From contig JARDYH010000001.1 in NCBI GenBank assembly GCA_029215795.1, forward strand, positions 13,167,501 to 13,231,500: a DNA stretch of 64,000 nt, given 5' to 3'. The notes below the pieces were generated by a model. It was not told the DNA's origin. It worked only from the letters and a program-made list of their open reading frames with translations, and did not search any database. The position numbers were made by a program, and so were the translations under genes. Each line of letters opens with the position of its first letter. Position 1 is the stretch's first letter. The DNA comes from Anniella stebbinsi (lineage: Eukaryota > Chordata > Lepidosauria > Squamata > Anniellidae). Below, piece by piece: positions 1 through 11,712 of the stretch.

Positions 1-2511
1 CCATATCTCCATTCTAATGACATTAGGCATTAGAGGCATTGGGGTCAGACTTTAGCAGGGGTGAGTTCCTCCCCATTGAGAAATCCCCATAATGGATGTT
101 GCAGTGTTAGTTCAAGGCCACAATCCATCACATAGGCTGGTATGCTGGCCACACTCTCAAGTCACAGGATGGGCCTACACTACCTTTGATTGTGTCATGG
201 TGGGCCTGAAGTTCTTGCACTCCTGACAATGTTATCCCAGCACATGGGCTGTGATGGTGGAAGTTAGACTGCATGATGCCCAAATCCTTGCCCTATGCCA
301 AGTCAAACTCTGTAAGCTGTAACCAATAACAGTTGTGGCCATTTGAAACCCGCTTCAACCCAGTCACCCTGCTCTTCAGTCAAACTGCTAAATGTGTGTA
401 TGGTCCCAATCTGAAACTGGGCTGTACATGCTTACACAAAGGGAAATAAAACCAGCATTCATCACTGCACTATGCATTATTAGCCAAACTTTTATGTTGA
501 TCCTTAGTCAGTATAGAGCTGGGAACAGTAGCTATGAAACTCTAAGGAGAAATCAGAAGGGAGTTGCTGTTTCATTCTGTCTAATGGGGGACACACCAGC
601 CCTCCTCAGTACCACGTTCTACCCATTCATTTCCCAATCCTCCCTAATCTGTTTGTTCTCCATGCTCTTTCACAATCATGTTTCCCTCTTCCCCTAGCTA
701 TCTCATTCACTGTCAAGATTTAAAGCTGTAAGCTCCCGGGGCAGAGACATTTCTTGGTGGCTCCGGAATAATGGAATCATAATAAATGTGCTGATTTGCT
801 CCTCAATATTTGGCAGTATGTGCTATATCCTTGGAGGGAAATGAGTAGACCCCAGGATACAACACAGTCTCTTCTACCCCACCCACCAATGTTTAAAGAG
901 TCCTTTAAAAAAAATCACTTCAGACAAACTTCTTTGCAGATGTTTATAGTTAGGTTATATTTCTGAAACTCCAAAAACTGATAAATTACAAATCGCCTCT
1001 AGCAAATGGTAGCCACGATGCTGTTGCTTCCTAAATTTGACTTTTCATCCAGTCTTTCCCCACCACCCCTCTACGATCTGTCCAGATTTGAGAGCTATTT
1101 GTCAAGTTGGCAATCCAGTTCGTAGCCTCAGGTGCCTACAGCAATCAAGTGTTTGCTGTTGATATGTTTTGTTGACTCACTAGGGCCAGCTAAGCTATGT
1201 GATGGTAGCTCAGCTGAAGTATCTCAGCAGTGCAGGATTTTATAAAACCCTACAATACCGCAAGTATCAAAAACACACACTGCAGTCCTTTACTTCCATT
1301 TCGGACAGCAGATGATCCATCCTGCTAGGGGAGTGCCAGAAATAGTGAAGAGTAGCATCTTTCCAGCTTGATCGAAAGAGAGTGGCTCTGAGCTAACATC
1401 TACACAATTGGCTGTTATAAAACCCATGTCCACAAACGCCCTTGGCTGTGCTTAATGTGTTCCACAGATAACCAGTCTGCAGGAACTAAAGCAATTACAG
1501 ATAATTCCATTGTAGAGAAGACCTGCATCAAGAAACTCAGGGTTAACTGCAGTGCTGGAACTCTAGGGAAATGGACTGGTAGACTTGGGCATGAAAAAGA
1601 CAAACACAAAAGCAAAAGTAAAAAAAAAAGAGAGAGAAAAGGTCAAAAATTGATCTATTATCTTTTTGTTATGTGGAAATTGAGAAGCCAAAACCTTGGT
1701 TTTGTTTGTTTGAAAGGTTGTGTGTGGCCCTAAGTTGTCTACAAACCCACAGTCACGTCTCTGTATCATATTCTCCATCCTGTTTACATTGTTTATCTGC
1801 TTTGGGGGAATGAGAATTTTACTTGCACTTTATGCCTCCTCAGGGAAGATTTTGTGTTAAGGTTTGTGAGCCTTAACTCACAATTTCCCTACTTTTTTGT
1901 ACTTGGTTGAAAGTTATATAGCCTTAACTTTTTTTCTTTCTTTTTTTTTGACAAACCATAGTTGTTTTTGCTTCTAACTCCAACTTTTCAGTTCTTCTTT
2001 ATATAACTTTCAGATTGATAAAATTCAGCCAGAAGAGTGCACAAGCCTACTTATTCAGAGACATATACACACCCACCCAGCCACCCAAATGCACCATATA
2101 AGGTGACTGCAGTGCAAAATGGTTGTGGATTAGCCAAGCAAACAAACTGCCAGAATCAATCTAAGTATATGGGTGGCTATACCCGGATGTTCACCTTGAG
2201 GACATGTTCTCCAGCTCTGGGATGCTTCTGATAGCCTTCTGATCCAAATCACTCCCTGGACTTCAACGTTCTGGATGTTGCGGCAAGGGCATAGTGCAGT
2301 AGTAGAGCACATGGTTTAGCTTCTCATTGATTCAATCCCTTACATCTCCAGTTAAAATGATCTCAGGAGCAGGTGATGGGAAAGGCTCCTGTCCGAAAGT
2401 TACTGTTGTGGTAGACAATACTGAGCAAGGTGGACCATTTGTTTAGTTTCCTGTGTAACTTGTTCCCTGGGTGGAATCAAGGCATTGGGAATCCTCTATA
2501 AAAGTGTGGCC
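1..2511. other. non-genic stretch, no gene recognised
   Basis: Apart from the L2-like fragment listed separately at about 640-805, I see no coding region, RNA gene or clear transposon end here. The open frames are short, lack recognisable motifs and overlap on both strands. The 1620 region is an A-rich simple tract and 1927-1950 a T-rich one. Confidence 0.6.
640..805 (+). repeat. possible ancient L2-type LINE 3' end fragment
   Basis: The stretch 'GCTGTAAGCTCCCGGGGCAG' near 724, followed by an AATAAATG-like end near 780-790, resembles the 3' end of ancient L2 elements (a TTGTAAGCTCC...GGGCAGGGAC block before an AATAAATR tail). The match is short and judged by eye. It could instead be a MIR-type SINE tail. 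Confidence 0.4.
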
Positions 2512-2910
2512 GGCCGGATCTACAGGTCGTCCTCGATGCGCCCTCCCTGCGCCACAAGCCGCTTTGGAGCGCTGCATTTCGTCTAGTGTGGCTCAAGCCT
2601 CAGAGTCTCTGCCTGCGCCTGTGCCGCCGCAGCCGCCGCCCTTTCATCCAGCCCGGTCCCGGGGAGGGAGGAGGGAGGGGGGAGGGTTGTAAACAAAAGG
2701 CAGCGATTGGGAGAGGGATTTCCAATTGCTAGCTTTTGTTTACAACCCTCCCTCCTCCCTCCCTGGGACCAGCCGGGATGAAAGGGCGGCGGTGGCGGTG
2801 AGAGCGCGAGCAAAGCCTCCGAGGCTTGAGCCACACTAGACAAAGTGCAGCGCTCCAAAGCGGCTTGTGGCGCAGGGAAGGCGCATCGAGGACTACGTGT
2901 GGATCCTGCC
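2512..2910. mobile_element. GC-rich palindromic MITE-like element
   Basis: Two arms of about 165 bp (starting GGCCGGATCTACAGGTCG on the left; on the right, read in reverse complement, GGCAGGATCCACACGTAG) are inverted around a short spacer near 2700-2730. Both arms carry CCTCGATGCGCC, the GCTTTGGAGCGCTGC block, a GCCGCCGCCCTTTCAT block and a TTGTAAACAAAAG motif. It is far richer in GC and CpG than its surroundings. The first bases (GGCCnGATCTACA) resemble the ends of the MITEs at 13606, 49511, 56530 and 61004. I could not find a convincing target-site duplication. Most short open frames within it are by-products of the palindrome. Confidence 0.7.
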
Positions 2911-5120
2911 CCAGGGTGTTCCTTTTCATGGTTCAAGGTAGCCAGCCAGCAAACTTCTCTTCCAGAACACTCCATTCTAGTATCCCCCTCTTTTCCACCT
3001 CCTCCCTTCCAAGACTGAGCCAGAATTCTATGCCCACTCAGCATGCTCAGTCTTCATTGGGCTGATACCCCCTCCATGCTTTAGTCATTTCTCCCACTAA
3101 GTTATTTGATATGTCTGCACACACTGGGATTTCCATAAGCCTACTGATAACCCCCACCAACCCACCCACTCTTGGCACTTGAAGAACTGAGTTTGCTATC
3201 TTGAACGTGGATGGTGTTGTTTGTCAACAGAGAATACATCCTTGGAGAATTGAGTTTGTTATTACTATATCATGATGATGTTGATGATGATTCTTCTGGG
3301 AATCAGCATTAACTTGCTTTTGTTTATCGCTGTGTTTCCCCCAATGTACATTATGGATGAGGATTTGTACATGGATAAAAGACTACAAAAAAAGGGAGAG
3401 AACAATTTTTGAGTGATTTTACATATGGTTACATTTTGCCTTGTGCTTTTCCAGGATTCGGGAGTGCACATGTGCAGAACAGTGAAATACCCCTCAAAAT
3501 GAATTGCAGTATGATCACATCAACATTGCAGATAAATTCTGGGCTTGAAATTCTTCTCAAACCAGAATTCAGGGCAAAAGCGGAACACACCAGGCACAGT
3601 ACATGGAGTAGAAGGTCCTGCTCTGTTTTGTAAAAGTAGAAGACCAGACTCCCAGTCCACATAAAAGAACTGACCAAGGCCTAGATCACATCACATGTTT
3701 CTATATTACTAGAGAAATTCAAGATGCCAGATGCCAGTTTATGAGGCAAGCAACCGCACGATCCTTGTATCATCTAGTCCCTGCCTTGGAGTAGAAAATT
3801 CTATCATTCAACTCTGCCCTGTGTGAAAAGCTCTCCTTTGTTTGACTCGTTAATGGTACTCATGTCAGTGACTTTTTCTCTCTCTCTCTCCAAGCAATGC
3901 TCCCAGGTGACCGAGCCACATTCACAGGTGTAGATGAATTGCAGAATAAAATCTGTGTGTACCTATAGATCTATAAAAGCACCACTAGCTAAGATTTATT
4001 ATTATCTAATGTGCAAATTTGAGAATCCCTATTGCTTTATTCATGTCGGCCCCTCCAGCATGAAATCACCTGCCGCGGAGGAAAATACCAGGTATACGAT
4101 ATTGCTCCCCTTAAGCTGGTGCCATCATTTTTCATGGAAACAATGCACAACTCCCCTACCTCTAACAAGCTATAATTTAGGACATGGAGCCTGTCTTCAA
4201 CCTAATCTCCAGATCTCTGCCCCTTCAATTATTTAGTCCTCTGGCAGACACTTTCATTAACCCCCTCCTGTGCTATAATTTGCTCTGCCACATCTCTCTT
4301 TCGCACGTGCTCTGTGTGTGTGTGTGTGGAGGGGTTGCATTTCCAGCTGCTCCATAAAGTGACCACAGTAAATTGAACTAAAAAAATGAATAAAAATGAG
4401 CTGCTGCTAGACAGACAAACTCAACCTGGAGGTGAACTATGGACCTTTCTGCCCTCAGGTGTGCCTGCTAGGTAGCAGAGTTAGGAAAGAAAAGAGCAAG
4501 GAAGAACATTCTCCATTTCAAGTTGAACAGAGAGGCAAATTCATTGCCAAATGCCACCGCAATAAGGAGCAGTCCAGTGCCTGAGGCAGTTGTAGGACAT
4601 TAGAGGCTTTCTGGTAACCTTCTGCAAACTGTGCCCTTGACATGTATAGGTAAGTCAAGCGTTTAAGCAAAACTATTTAATGGATGTTATCTAATGGGGG
4701 TCAATGTTGCTTAAATATCATTAATCACAAGTAAAAGTAGATGTGCATTTTTATTTATTTGTTTTTAATTTTTAAGCAGAGGCTAGGGCATGTTACAATT
4801 ACGAATCTGTGCTTAATGCTATCTGAACAGAAACCAGAGTATTAACCCATGCTTAATAGCAACTCATTGCGTTAGCTATTTGGAAATATCTCTATTTATC
4901 TTCATGGGTATTTCTGCCTTCCCAAGCAATGGCTAAAGTCAGTCCCCTCAGTCTCCTGCCTCAACAGGGGACAGGGCCTCCTGCCCCTAAGGCAGGATTT
5001 TCACAGTACTGCTTTAAAATGGTTGATAACACTAGTAACAACTGTTGTGGCTCAGGTTACACTCCTGATACAATTTTCAAAACATTTTCAAAGGGTTCTA
5101 TCCTGCTAGGCGTAGAACTC
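2911..5120. other. non-genic stretch, no gene recognised
   Basis: I see no gene or definable transposon. There is a short (TG)n run at about 4313-4328, a CT-rich run at 3878-3893 and T/A-rich sequence near 4750-4780. Confidence 0.6.
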
Positions 5121-5224
5121 GCCTAAGTCTGGCCTACAGCCATACTACCCTGAACACGCCCGATCTCAGAAGCTAGCAAGGGGCAGGCCTGGTTAGTACT
5201 TGGATGGGAGGCCTAAGTCTGGCC
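5121..5224 (+). pseudogene. truncated 5S rRNA-derived retrocopy flanked by 14-bp direct repeats
   Basis: From about 5132 to 5210 the sequence follows vertebrate 5S rRNA: GCCTACAGCCATACTACCC, then GAACACGCCCGATCTC, then AGAAGCTAGCA, then GGCCTGGTTAGTACTTGGAT and GGGAG. It lacks about ten internal bases and stops before the last third of 5S. The copy lies between two identical 14-mers, GCCTAAGTCTGGCC, at 5121-5134 and 5211-5224, which is the signature of target-primed insertion. There is no poly(A) or other tail between the 5S part and the right repeat. A 5S-derived SINE is an alternative, but no SINE body follows. Confidence 0.8.
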
Positions 5225-5532
5225 CTTCCAAGTTTTCCTTGGAAGCTTATCAGGATTTTTTCAATAAGGAGATACAGTTGTGAGCTATCCCTATTGTAAT
5301 GCAAAGTATTTTGTGGTGCCCTGGTCTTCCATGAGCAGTTTTATAAAAGACCAGGTACAGAATAAAACTACTAGAATTGGTTTGTTGGTATGGATCAACA
5401 GAGCTGCCTCTGTTTTTGGCCTTTCCTTGAGGGTGAGTCTATAGGAACCATAATGATGAGTGCCTACACTTCAGAATTTACCAATTCATCATTGTGAGCA
5501 GCCCAACTGAAGTTTCATATAATTGCATGTGT

Positions 5533-5580
5533 GTGGGACATATGCACATGCGCGTGCACACACAAATACACACACACACC
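5533..5580. repeat. CA/TG-rich simple sequence
   Basis: An imperfect GTGTG...ACACACAAATACACACACACAC run. This is simple sequence only. Confidence 0.6.
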
Positions 5581-5751
5581 ATCCAGGCATTTACCCCAAG
5601 CTGTAACAGCAAGAATGCAAAGCCATGTGTTTAGCCCCACCTTGATGTTACATGGTTGCTACAGCCCCCTCATGAGCTGAAATATCACTTCCATTGTAGG
5701 GATCCTTTGTAACCATGGATCTCTATACAATTAACAACCAAGGTTCTACAT

Positions 5752-6065
5752 TAGGGTGACCAGATAAAATCCAGGTCAGGCCTCAAGTAACAGTTGTAGA
5801 GAAAAGAGCATTTCAGCCAGTGTCATTTGTATGCAATTAGTTCCTGGTGAAATTCCCTCTTCATCACAACAGTTAAAGTTGCAGGGGCCCTGCCTTCTTT
5901 TGTATATGGTCACCCTAGTATAGTGCCTGCAACTTTAACTGTTGTGATGAAGAGGGAATATCACCAGGAACTAATTGCATACAAATGACTCTGGCTGAAA
6001 TCCCCTTTTCTCTACAACTGTTAAAGTTACATGAGCCCTGACCTGGATTTTATCTGGTCAGCCTA
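5752..6065. mobile_element. palindromic hAT-type MITE, TAGGGTGACCA family
   Basis: The element starts TAGGGTGACCAGATAAAATC and ends with the near inverse of it. The two halves form one long inverted repeat containing TTTCAGCCAGTGTCATTTGT and CATCACAACAGTTAAAGTTG blocks. It is flanked by an exact 8-bp duplication, TTCTACAT (5744-5751 and 6066-6073). TAGGG ends with 8-bp duplications fit the hAT superfamily. It has no coding capacity. Confidence 0.9.
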
Positions 6066-6073
6066 TTCTACAT

Positions 6074-7629
6074 CACACATGGAGTCTCCATGGATAGAAA
6101 AGTATATCCATTGCGGAAGTTATTCCTTAACATGCGAGAAGTTTGGACAAGCCATGTGACTTTGGGGGCAGGTTAAATGCATCACTCCACAGATCCCCTG
6201 CATCTGTCCTGCAAATAGGGGTGAGAGAGATAGAGAGGCTTGATATTTCATCATGAACTTCTTCTACACTGCTGAATGAGAACACTGAAACAATAGTTCT
6301 ATGATTAAACAGGAGAAGCCCTGATTGCAAATTCTTAAAACACTAACTTGTGACAAGACAATGGATCTTCCATACAATTTTCATAGAAAAAAGATGAAAT
6401 ATGGTGGCATGATGGATATGGCGGTAGGAAAAACTCTTCTAACCCATTGCAATCTTCAACACCACTGTGATTCAATAACACAGAGCATGAAAAGCAACAT
6501 TCTTTTTCATTGGACTTGGTGTCTTCGAAAATATAACGTAACTCGTTGGCAAAGGAACAGTTGTGAATCAACCTGTTCACATTTTGAACTGACATGAGTA
6601 AAAAGTTAACCCTCTTTTTCCTGTCTAGACATCAATGATACTTCGGTAGCTCTCCCTTCACTATGTGGGAAAATCTGTCTCCCTCTCTTTCTCTGTTTGG
6701 AGGTAGATGGCATTGTTACCAAAGCCATCTTTTTCTGCACATCCATAGGATCTATACTACAGACTTCTGAAACAAGTCTCTGAGAGTCCAGTGATGGTCC
6801 TAACATCCCATTTCATGGGAAGGACATATCTTGCATATATCTACATAGGGTTTGTGCATGCACAGAGGACTATGCATATTTCCTATACTGGCTGCTGTTC
6901 TGAATCTGTGTTAAATGCCACTTGGAGGATCCCAACATTCAAGTATGGCTTTTGAGGAGATTGTTTGGTGGAACGTGGGCCTTAAAAGACCCTAATGTTT
7001 ACATGGTGCTGACCTTTGAATATTGTCCCATGATTGTAAGCATAAGGCATGTGGTGTCCAAAGCCACTGGGAGCCCTCACAAAGTGTAATTTGATGGACC
7101 CCGTCATATGCCAGTGCCTTCTTTTTCTGTGGGCTTACCTGACTGTGCAAATAGGGAGCTGGGAAGACACAATTTTCAATTTCTCACAATACTGTGGAAT
7201 GATACTATGTCAGGCACTCTGGGGAATTGTGGGAATTTAACATGGCAGCTCTTAGCCATCTGCTGCTCTGCACAGAGAAACCAGTCCAGACACCATAGCT
7301 GATAGGCCCTGACACAATACTGGGTGGTGATACCAAGCCAGATTGTTCCCCTTGATCCAGATTCATTTGCCATGACATCAAATCATTCTTTACTGAAGCA
7401 TCATCATGAACTCTTACTAAATGCCAGAGAGGATTTCCAAACACTGCCAATTTACTAAAGAAAGACAGAGAGTCCAAACATGTGGCAGGAGGCCATCATT
7501 CCTCTTGTTTCAAACCACTAAAGCCAAGTTAGATGGCAGGGGATTAGAGAAATCCATGGAAAATAGGCTATTGATGACTCCTAGTCACTGATACTACTGG
7601 TAGCTAGATGTTACCTCCAAGTTCAGAGG
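6074..7629. other. non-genic stretch, no gene recognised
   Basis: The short open frames on both strands show no protein motif. I see no RNA gene or repeat boundary that I can name. Confidence 0.55.
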
Positions 7630-7795
7630 CAGCCTGCATCTGGACACCAATGACCGGAAAATAACTGCATGAGAGGGCCATTGTCATGTCCTACTTGTAG
7701 GCATCTCATAGACATCTGGATTACCACTGTGGGGAACAAGATGCTGAGCTAGCTAGGCCTTTGGTCTGATCCAGCAGGGCTCTTCTCATGTTAAG
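7630..7795 (+). repeat. dispersed LINE/SINE 3'-end-like repeat
   Basis: This stretch contains 'CTTTGGTCTGATCCAGCAGG' followed by GCTCTTCTCATGTTA. Diverged copies of the same block occur at about 20545-20715 and 56849-56895, which establishes it as a dispersed repeat within the window. The parent family is uncertain; I suspect a LINE 3' untranslated region. Confidence 0.55.
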
Positions 7796-9250
7796 TTCAC
7801 TGAAAGGCAATTCACCGGCAAAATGACCAATAGAAAAGCAACACTTCCAAGCATTCTTAAAAAAATTTTTAATTGTAAGCTTTAGTAATGTCATGTATAT
7901 GAGAGTAGCAGCCATTTAGCAAAAGATTGCACAGTCCCAGAGAGTTGTAAACAAAGCAATAAAGGGAGGTGTGAATAAAGAAGGACACCATATGGTCATA
8001 AGTATCCCAAGCTCTGAAACCTTGGTTGGTTTCCTGTTGTGGAAAGGAAGGAAGCTTGAAATAAGCATCCAAGTCAGTAACATTCTTGGAAAAATAAAGA
8101 GAGAGACATTTGCTAGCAGAAGAAAAAAAATAAACAGTGTGGGCTCCAGGGGAGAAAAATCCCAAGCCTCTTCTATTTACCTGGAAATCTAAGTTATTCA
8201 TTGTTATCACCTGCAGATTCCCTGAAGGGCCACAGCAGCTCAAATACTTCTGCAGCAGACAATTCTCCTAAGGAAGTGTGTGTGTGTGTGTGTGTTCATG
8301 ATAGAGCTAGAATAGCAGTTCTATTATTATAGCACTCTCTGGCCTGCCTTGTGGAGAGGCAGTTAATTTCCCTCCAACCTTTGGAGGAATATAGTGCGAG
8401 GAGAAGGATTGCCTGGCTGACTTGCCTTGGTAGCTTAGTCAATAATGGATGGGTGTGCACCTGTTTAAGGTGGTCACACCTCCTCCAAAACTCCTCCACG
8501 AGGAGCTCTTTTTGAACACTGTTGCATTTGGGTGGGTTCAAGGTCAGGCTTCATTTTACTGGAGGCTTTTCCAATATCAATAGAAGAATGATACTAAGAG
8601 TGTCTCTACATTAAGGGGGGGGGGAAATCTGCACCCTTACCAGGCTTTCTCCTTCTGGGGGTTTTCTGCATTTGCTATCACTCATTTAGGTGGCAACCAA
8701 TGGCAACCACATGATTTAAAACTGAAAACTTCTCCTTTGGACAGTGTTCCATAATGCCCCGTGAAACAGCATAATCTAGTGGCTGTGTTATATTACAACA
8801 CTAAATTTGCACACTGGTGACATCCCAGTGCATTATCTCTGATCTTTCTTTAAAGTAGATCACAGGGGGAAGGCACAGGAAATGTCCTGGAGGTTGACAG
8901 TGTCATGTAAAGGACCTGCAAACTTCTGTGAATGCCCAGTGATGAGTGTGCCATAAATCACTTATCTAGAGAAGCTCTAACTCTGCAACATTCTGGGAAG
9001 GAGAGTTAGTGGAATTTTGCCTCCATAAAAACGCCCCAATAGAGAAACTCTGAATTTTTCACCTCTCCGTTTTGAGCCAAAAGTTCTCCTTTAAGATTGT
9101 TTGATTCAGTCATTCATTCAGAGCCAGACTGGAACATTGCACTGCCAAAAACAGAACAGCAAATTCACACAACACATACACATATTCTGCAATTCAAGGT
9201 GCATTGTATTCAAGACTGGCAAAAATATTTTTGCCATGTGGAGCAGAAAA
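7796..9250. other. non-genic stretch, no gene recognised
   Basis: Contains a (GT)n run at about 8276-8295 and a short G run at 8615-8624. No coding motif or transposon end is visible. Confidence 0.55.
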
Positions 9251-9254
9251 TCCC

Positions 9255-9363
9255 ATGAGGAGGAGGAGGAGGAGGAGGAGGCGGTGAAGAAGAAGAAGAA
9301 GAAGAAGAAAAAGAAGAAGAAGAAGAAGAAGAAGAAGAAGAAGAAGAAGAAGAAGAAGAAGAA
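9255..9363. repeat. (GAG)n then (GAA)n microsatellite
   Basis: About ten GGA/GAG triplets run into more than twenty AAG triplets. The open frame through it would give poly-Glu then poly-Lys, and the opposite strand poly-Phe, so it is a purine/pyrimidine microsatellite and not a gene. Confidence 0.95.
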
Positions 9364-9749
9364 ATTAATGTGTGATCCTATGAAGATAGTTGCAGCCTCC
9401 CAGCTTGGACGCTGGTGACTATCCAATGCAGAGTGGCTGCAATACAGAGGTAATCTTCGCCACTGCTATTCACCCATCCTGCATTTTAGCTAGATGGGTG
9501 CTACCATTTTAGCTAGTGGAGGGTTCAGTGATGGGGAAGGAAGGAGGCTGTCAATGGCTGGGGATAGCTCAGCATCCCACATCCCCTGTCTCCTCTGCCC
9601 CCTGCCCCCTGGAATGCCTCCTTTCCCCCATCCTCACCCTCCATTACACGAGTGTGGAGAGGTAGCCACTGTGGTAGTCTCTGCACTGGCTATGAGAGGG
9701 AGCAGGAGGGGAGTGTGGTGTCCTGGCTTCCAGCTCAGAGCCAGAAAAT

Positions 9750-9920
9750 TAGGCTGACCATACGAAAAGGAGGACGGGCTCCTGTCTCTTTAACAGTTGT
9801 ATAGAAAAGGGGATTTCAGCAGGTGTCCTTTGTATGCATGCAGCACCTGGTGAAATTCCCTCTTCATCCCAACAGTTAAAGCAGCAGGATCCCTGTCCTC
9901 CTTTCCACATGGTCACCCTA
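9750..9920. mobile_element. internally deleted TAGGGTGACCA-family MITE
   Basis: It starts TAGGCTGACCATACGAAAAG and ends ACATGGTCACCCTA. It retains the ATTTCAGCAGGTGTCCTTTG and CATCCCAACAGTTAAAG blocks but is only 171 bp, roughly half of the full-length copies. The flanks CAGAAAAT and CAGAACCC share five of eight bases, compatible with a decayed 8-bp duplication. Confidence 0.8.
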
Positions 9921-10874
9921 CAGAACCCCCCCCCCCAATAGTATGCCCCCCAGATGCTGTCTAGGGGACGTACGATTGCTCCCTGAATCAATTAACAATG
10001 TATTTGCCCTCCCCCAGAATCAACTGCCTGTGATGACCATCTCACCCTGCCTAAGGGTAGGGCCAGCCATACTTTTATCATGAATAAGAAGCCTGAAGTA
10101 CTATAGACCAAGAACAGATATACCATATGATATGTTGATTCAGTAGACTGGCATACAATTATCATTATCATTATTCCCACTAAAATCAATAGACCTACTC
10201 ATGAGTATATACATGTATGAGTGCAGCTGGAGTAAGCCATTCCTGACTTAATTTCAGGGGGAAGAAGGGCTCATAAAGTGAGCAATGAAATCCTCACATG
10301 TTGAAAGAGGGATCTATCTAACCTCGGCTTTAAACATTTAAAAGATGCAATGCTCCTACTCCTGCATAAAGCTTCGGCACATAAATTACGTTAGAAATTG
10401 TGTAACTTTTGTGAGGGAACAACAAACTTGTTTGTTGGAGGCTTGGAAAACATTGACGATGCAGGCAGCATTGTGCAACAACAAAATATGCATTGATATA
10501 AATCACTTTTATCTTAATTTTATTGATTATAATTGTGAAATATGTTCCCCAAGTATATGAGCACGGAACAGATGTTGAAGGCTTAATTTTTAGTATTATT
10601 GTATTCCATTAAAATCCATTCTTTTGGCAATTCTGCATTGTAACAGGAGTTTAGTGCACTGGGAATTGTTTTATTAACCACAAAGATCTATTATATATAT
10701 ATATATATAAAGTTCAAACTTTCTGGAGAGAAATACAAGGTCTCCATGGAGACTACACAATTTCTAAAAACTCTGATGCTTGTCTACCTCAATAAGAAGG
10801 CTGGGAAGACTTCACTATGCCTGTTGTTTCTATTTGCTGGAGCTCATTCCATTTTTAATTGGAAACTCCTTATA
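9921..10874. other. non-genic stretch, no gene recognised
   Basis: AT-rich sequence with a short (TA)n run at about 10691-10708. No gene or transposon boundary is seen. Confidence 0.5.
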
Positions 10875-11080
10875 TAGGCTGACCATATGAAAAGGAGGAC
10901 AGGGCTCATGTAACTTTAACAGTTATAGAGAAAAGGGAATTTCAGCCGGTGTCATTTGAATGCAATTAGTTCCTGGTGCAGTTCCCTCTTCATCACAACA
11001 GTTAAAGTTGCAGGGGCCCTGCCTTCTTTTGTATATGGTCACTCTAGTATAGTGCCTGCAACTTGAACTGTTGTCAGCCT
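10875..11080. mobile_element. TAGGGTGACCA-family MITE with internal deletion
   Basis: It starts TAGGCTGACCATATGAAAAG and carries the usual left half, then jumps from the centre (CTGCAACTTGAACTGTTG) directly to TCAGCCT. The flanks TCCTTATA (10867-10874) and GCCTTATA (11081-11088) match at seven of eight positions, so the two ends are original and most of the right half was lost. Confidence 0.8.
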
Positions 11081-11464
11081 GCCTTATATAACAAGGTGAG
11101 ACCTGCACTTGTTTTTAATTTCCTGCATGTTTTGTCATCTTGATTTGGGTTACCTTACTACCTTCAGTAGTTGGGCAGGAGTAGAAATGAACACAAAGCA
11201 GCACAATGTTGAGAAAGAAGGGGAAAATGCTTGCACATTTAGTCTATTCTATGTAGGACTAACATTGGATGCAACCTTTGCACAACACAAAGAGAGAGAG
11301 TGAGAAGTTTTTTTTAAAAAAAAATCATAGCGTTGGAGGTCACCTTGTAGGACATCTAGGCCAACTTGTTGATTCATGCAAGAAATGCAGAAATGGATCA
11401 TGCACAACAGGTAGCTATCTAATCTTTGATTGAAGGTTTCCAAAGAAGGAAAACCCTCTGTCCC

Positions 11465-11712
11465 GCTAAGTTTATTTATTTATTGCATTTATTGCATTTA
11501 TATCCCGCCTTTTTTTCCTCCAAGGAACCCAAGGTGGTGCACATAATCCTCTTCCTCTCCTCACAGCAACAAGCCTGTGACATAGGTTGGGCTGAGAGTC
11601 TGTGACCAGCCCAAAGTCACCTGGTGGACTTCCATGGCTGAGTGGGGACTAGAAGCCAGCTCTCCTGAGTCCCAGCCCAACACTCTAGCCACTAAACCAC
11701 ACTGGCTTTCAA
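11465..11712 (-). repeat. tRNA-derived SINE with L2-type tail
   Basis: On the minus strand it begins AGCCAGTGTGGTTTAGTGGC. A polymerase III A-box-like TGGTTTAGTGG and a degenerate B box near GGCTTCTAGTCC are present. The body contains CTCAGCCATGGAAGT, and the 3' end is GGCGGGATATAAATGCA followed by AATAAATAAATAA. Diverged copies lie at 24888-25135 and 51283-51497, all on the minus strand. The structure is typical of squamate tRNA SINEs; the exact family name is not asserted. Confidence 0.8.

Noticed and set aside
9101..9426. Frames with poly-Glu/poly-Lys or poly-Phe
   Set aside because: They simply translate the GAG/GAA microsatellite.
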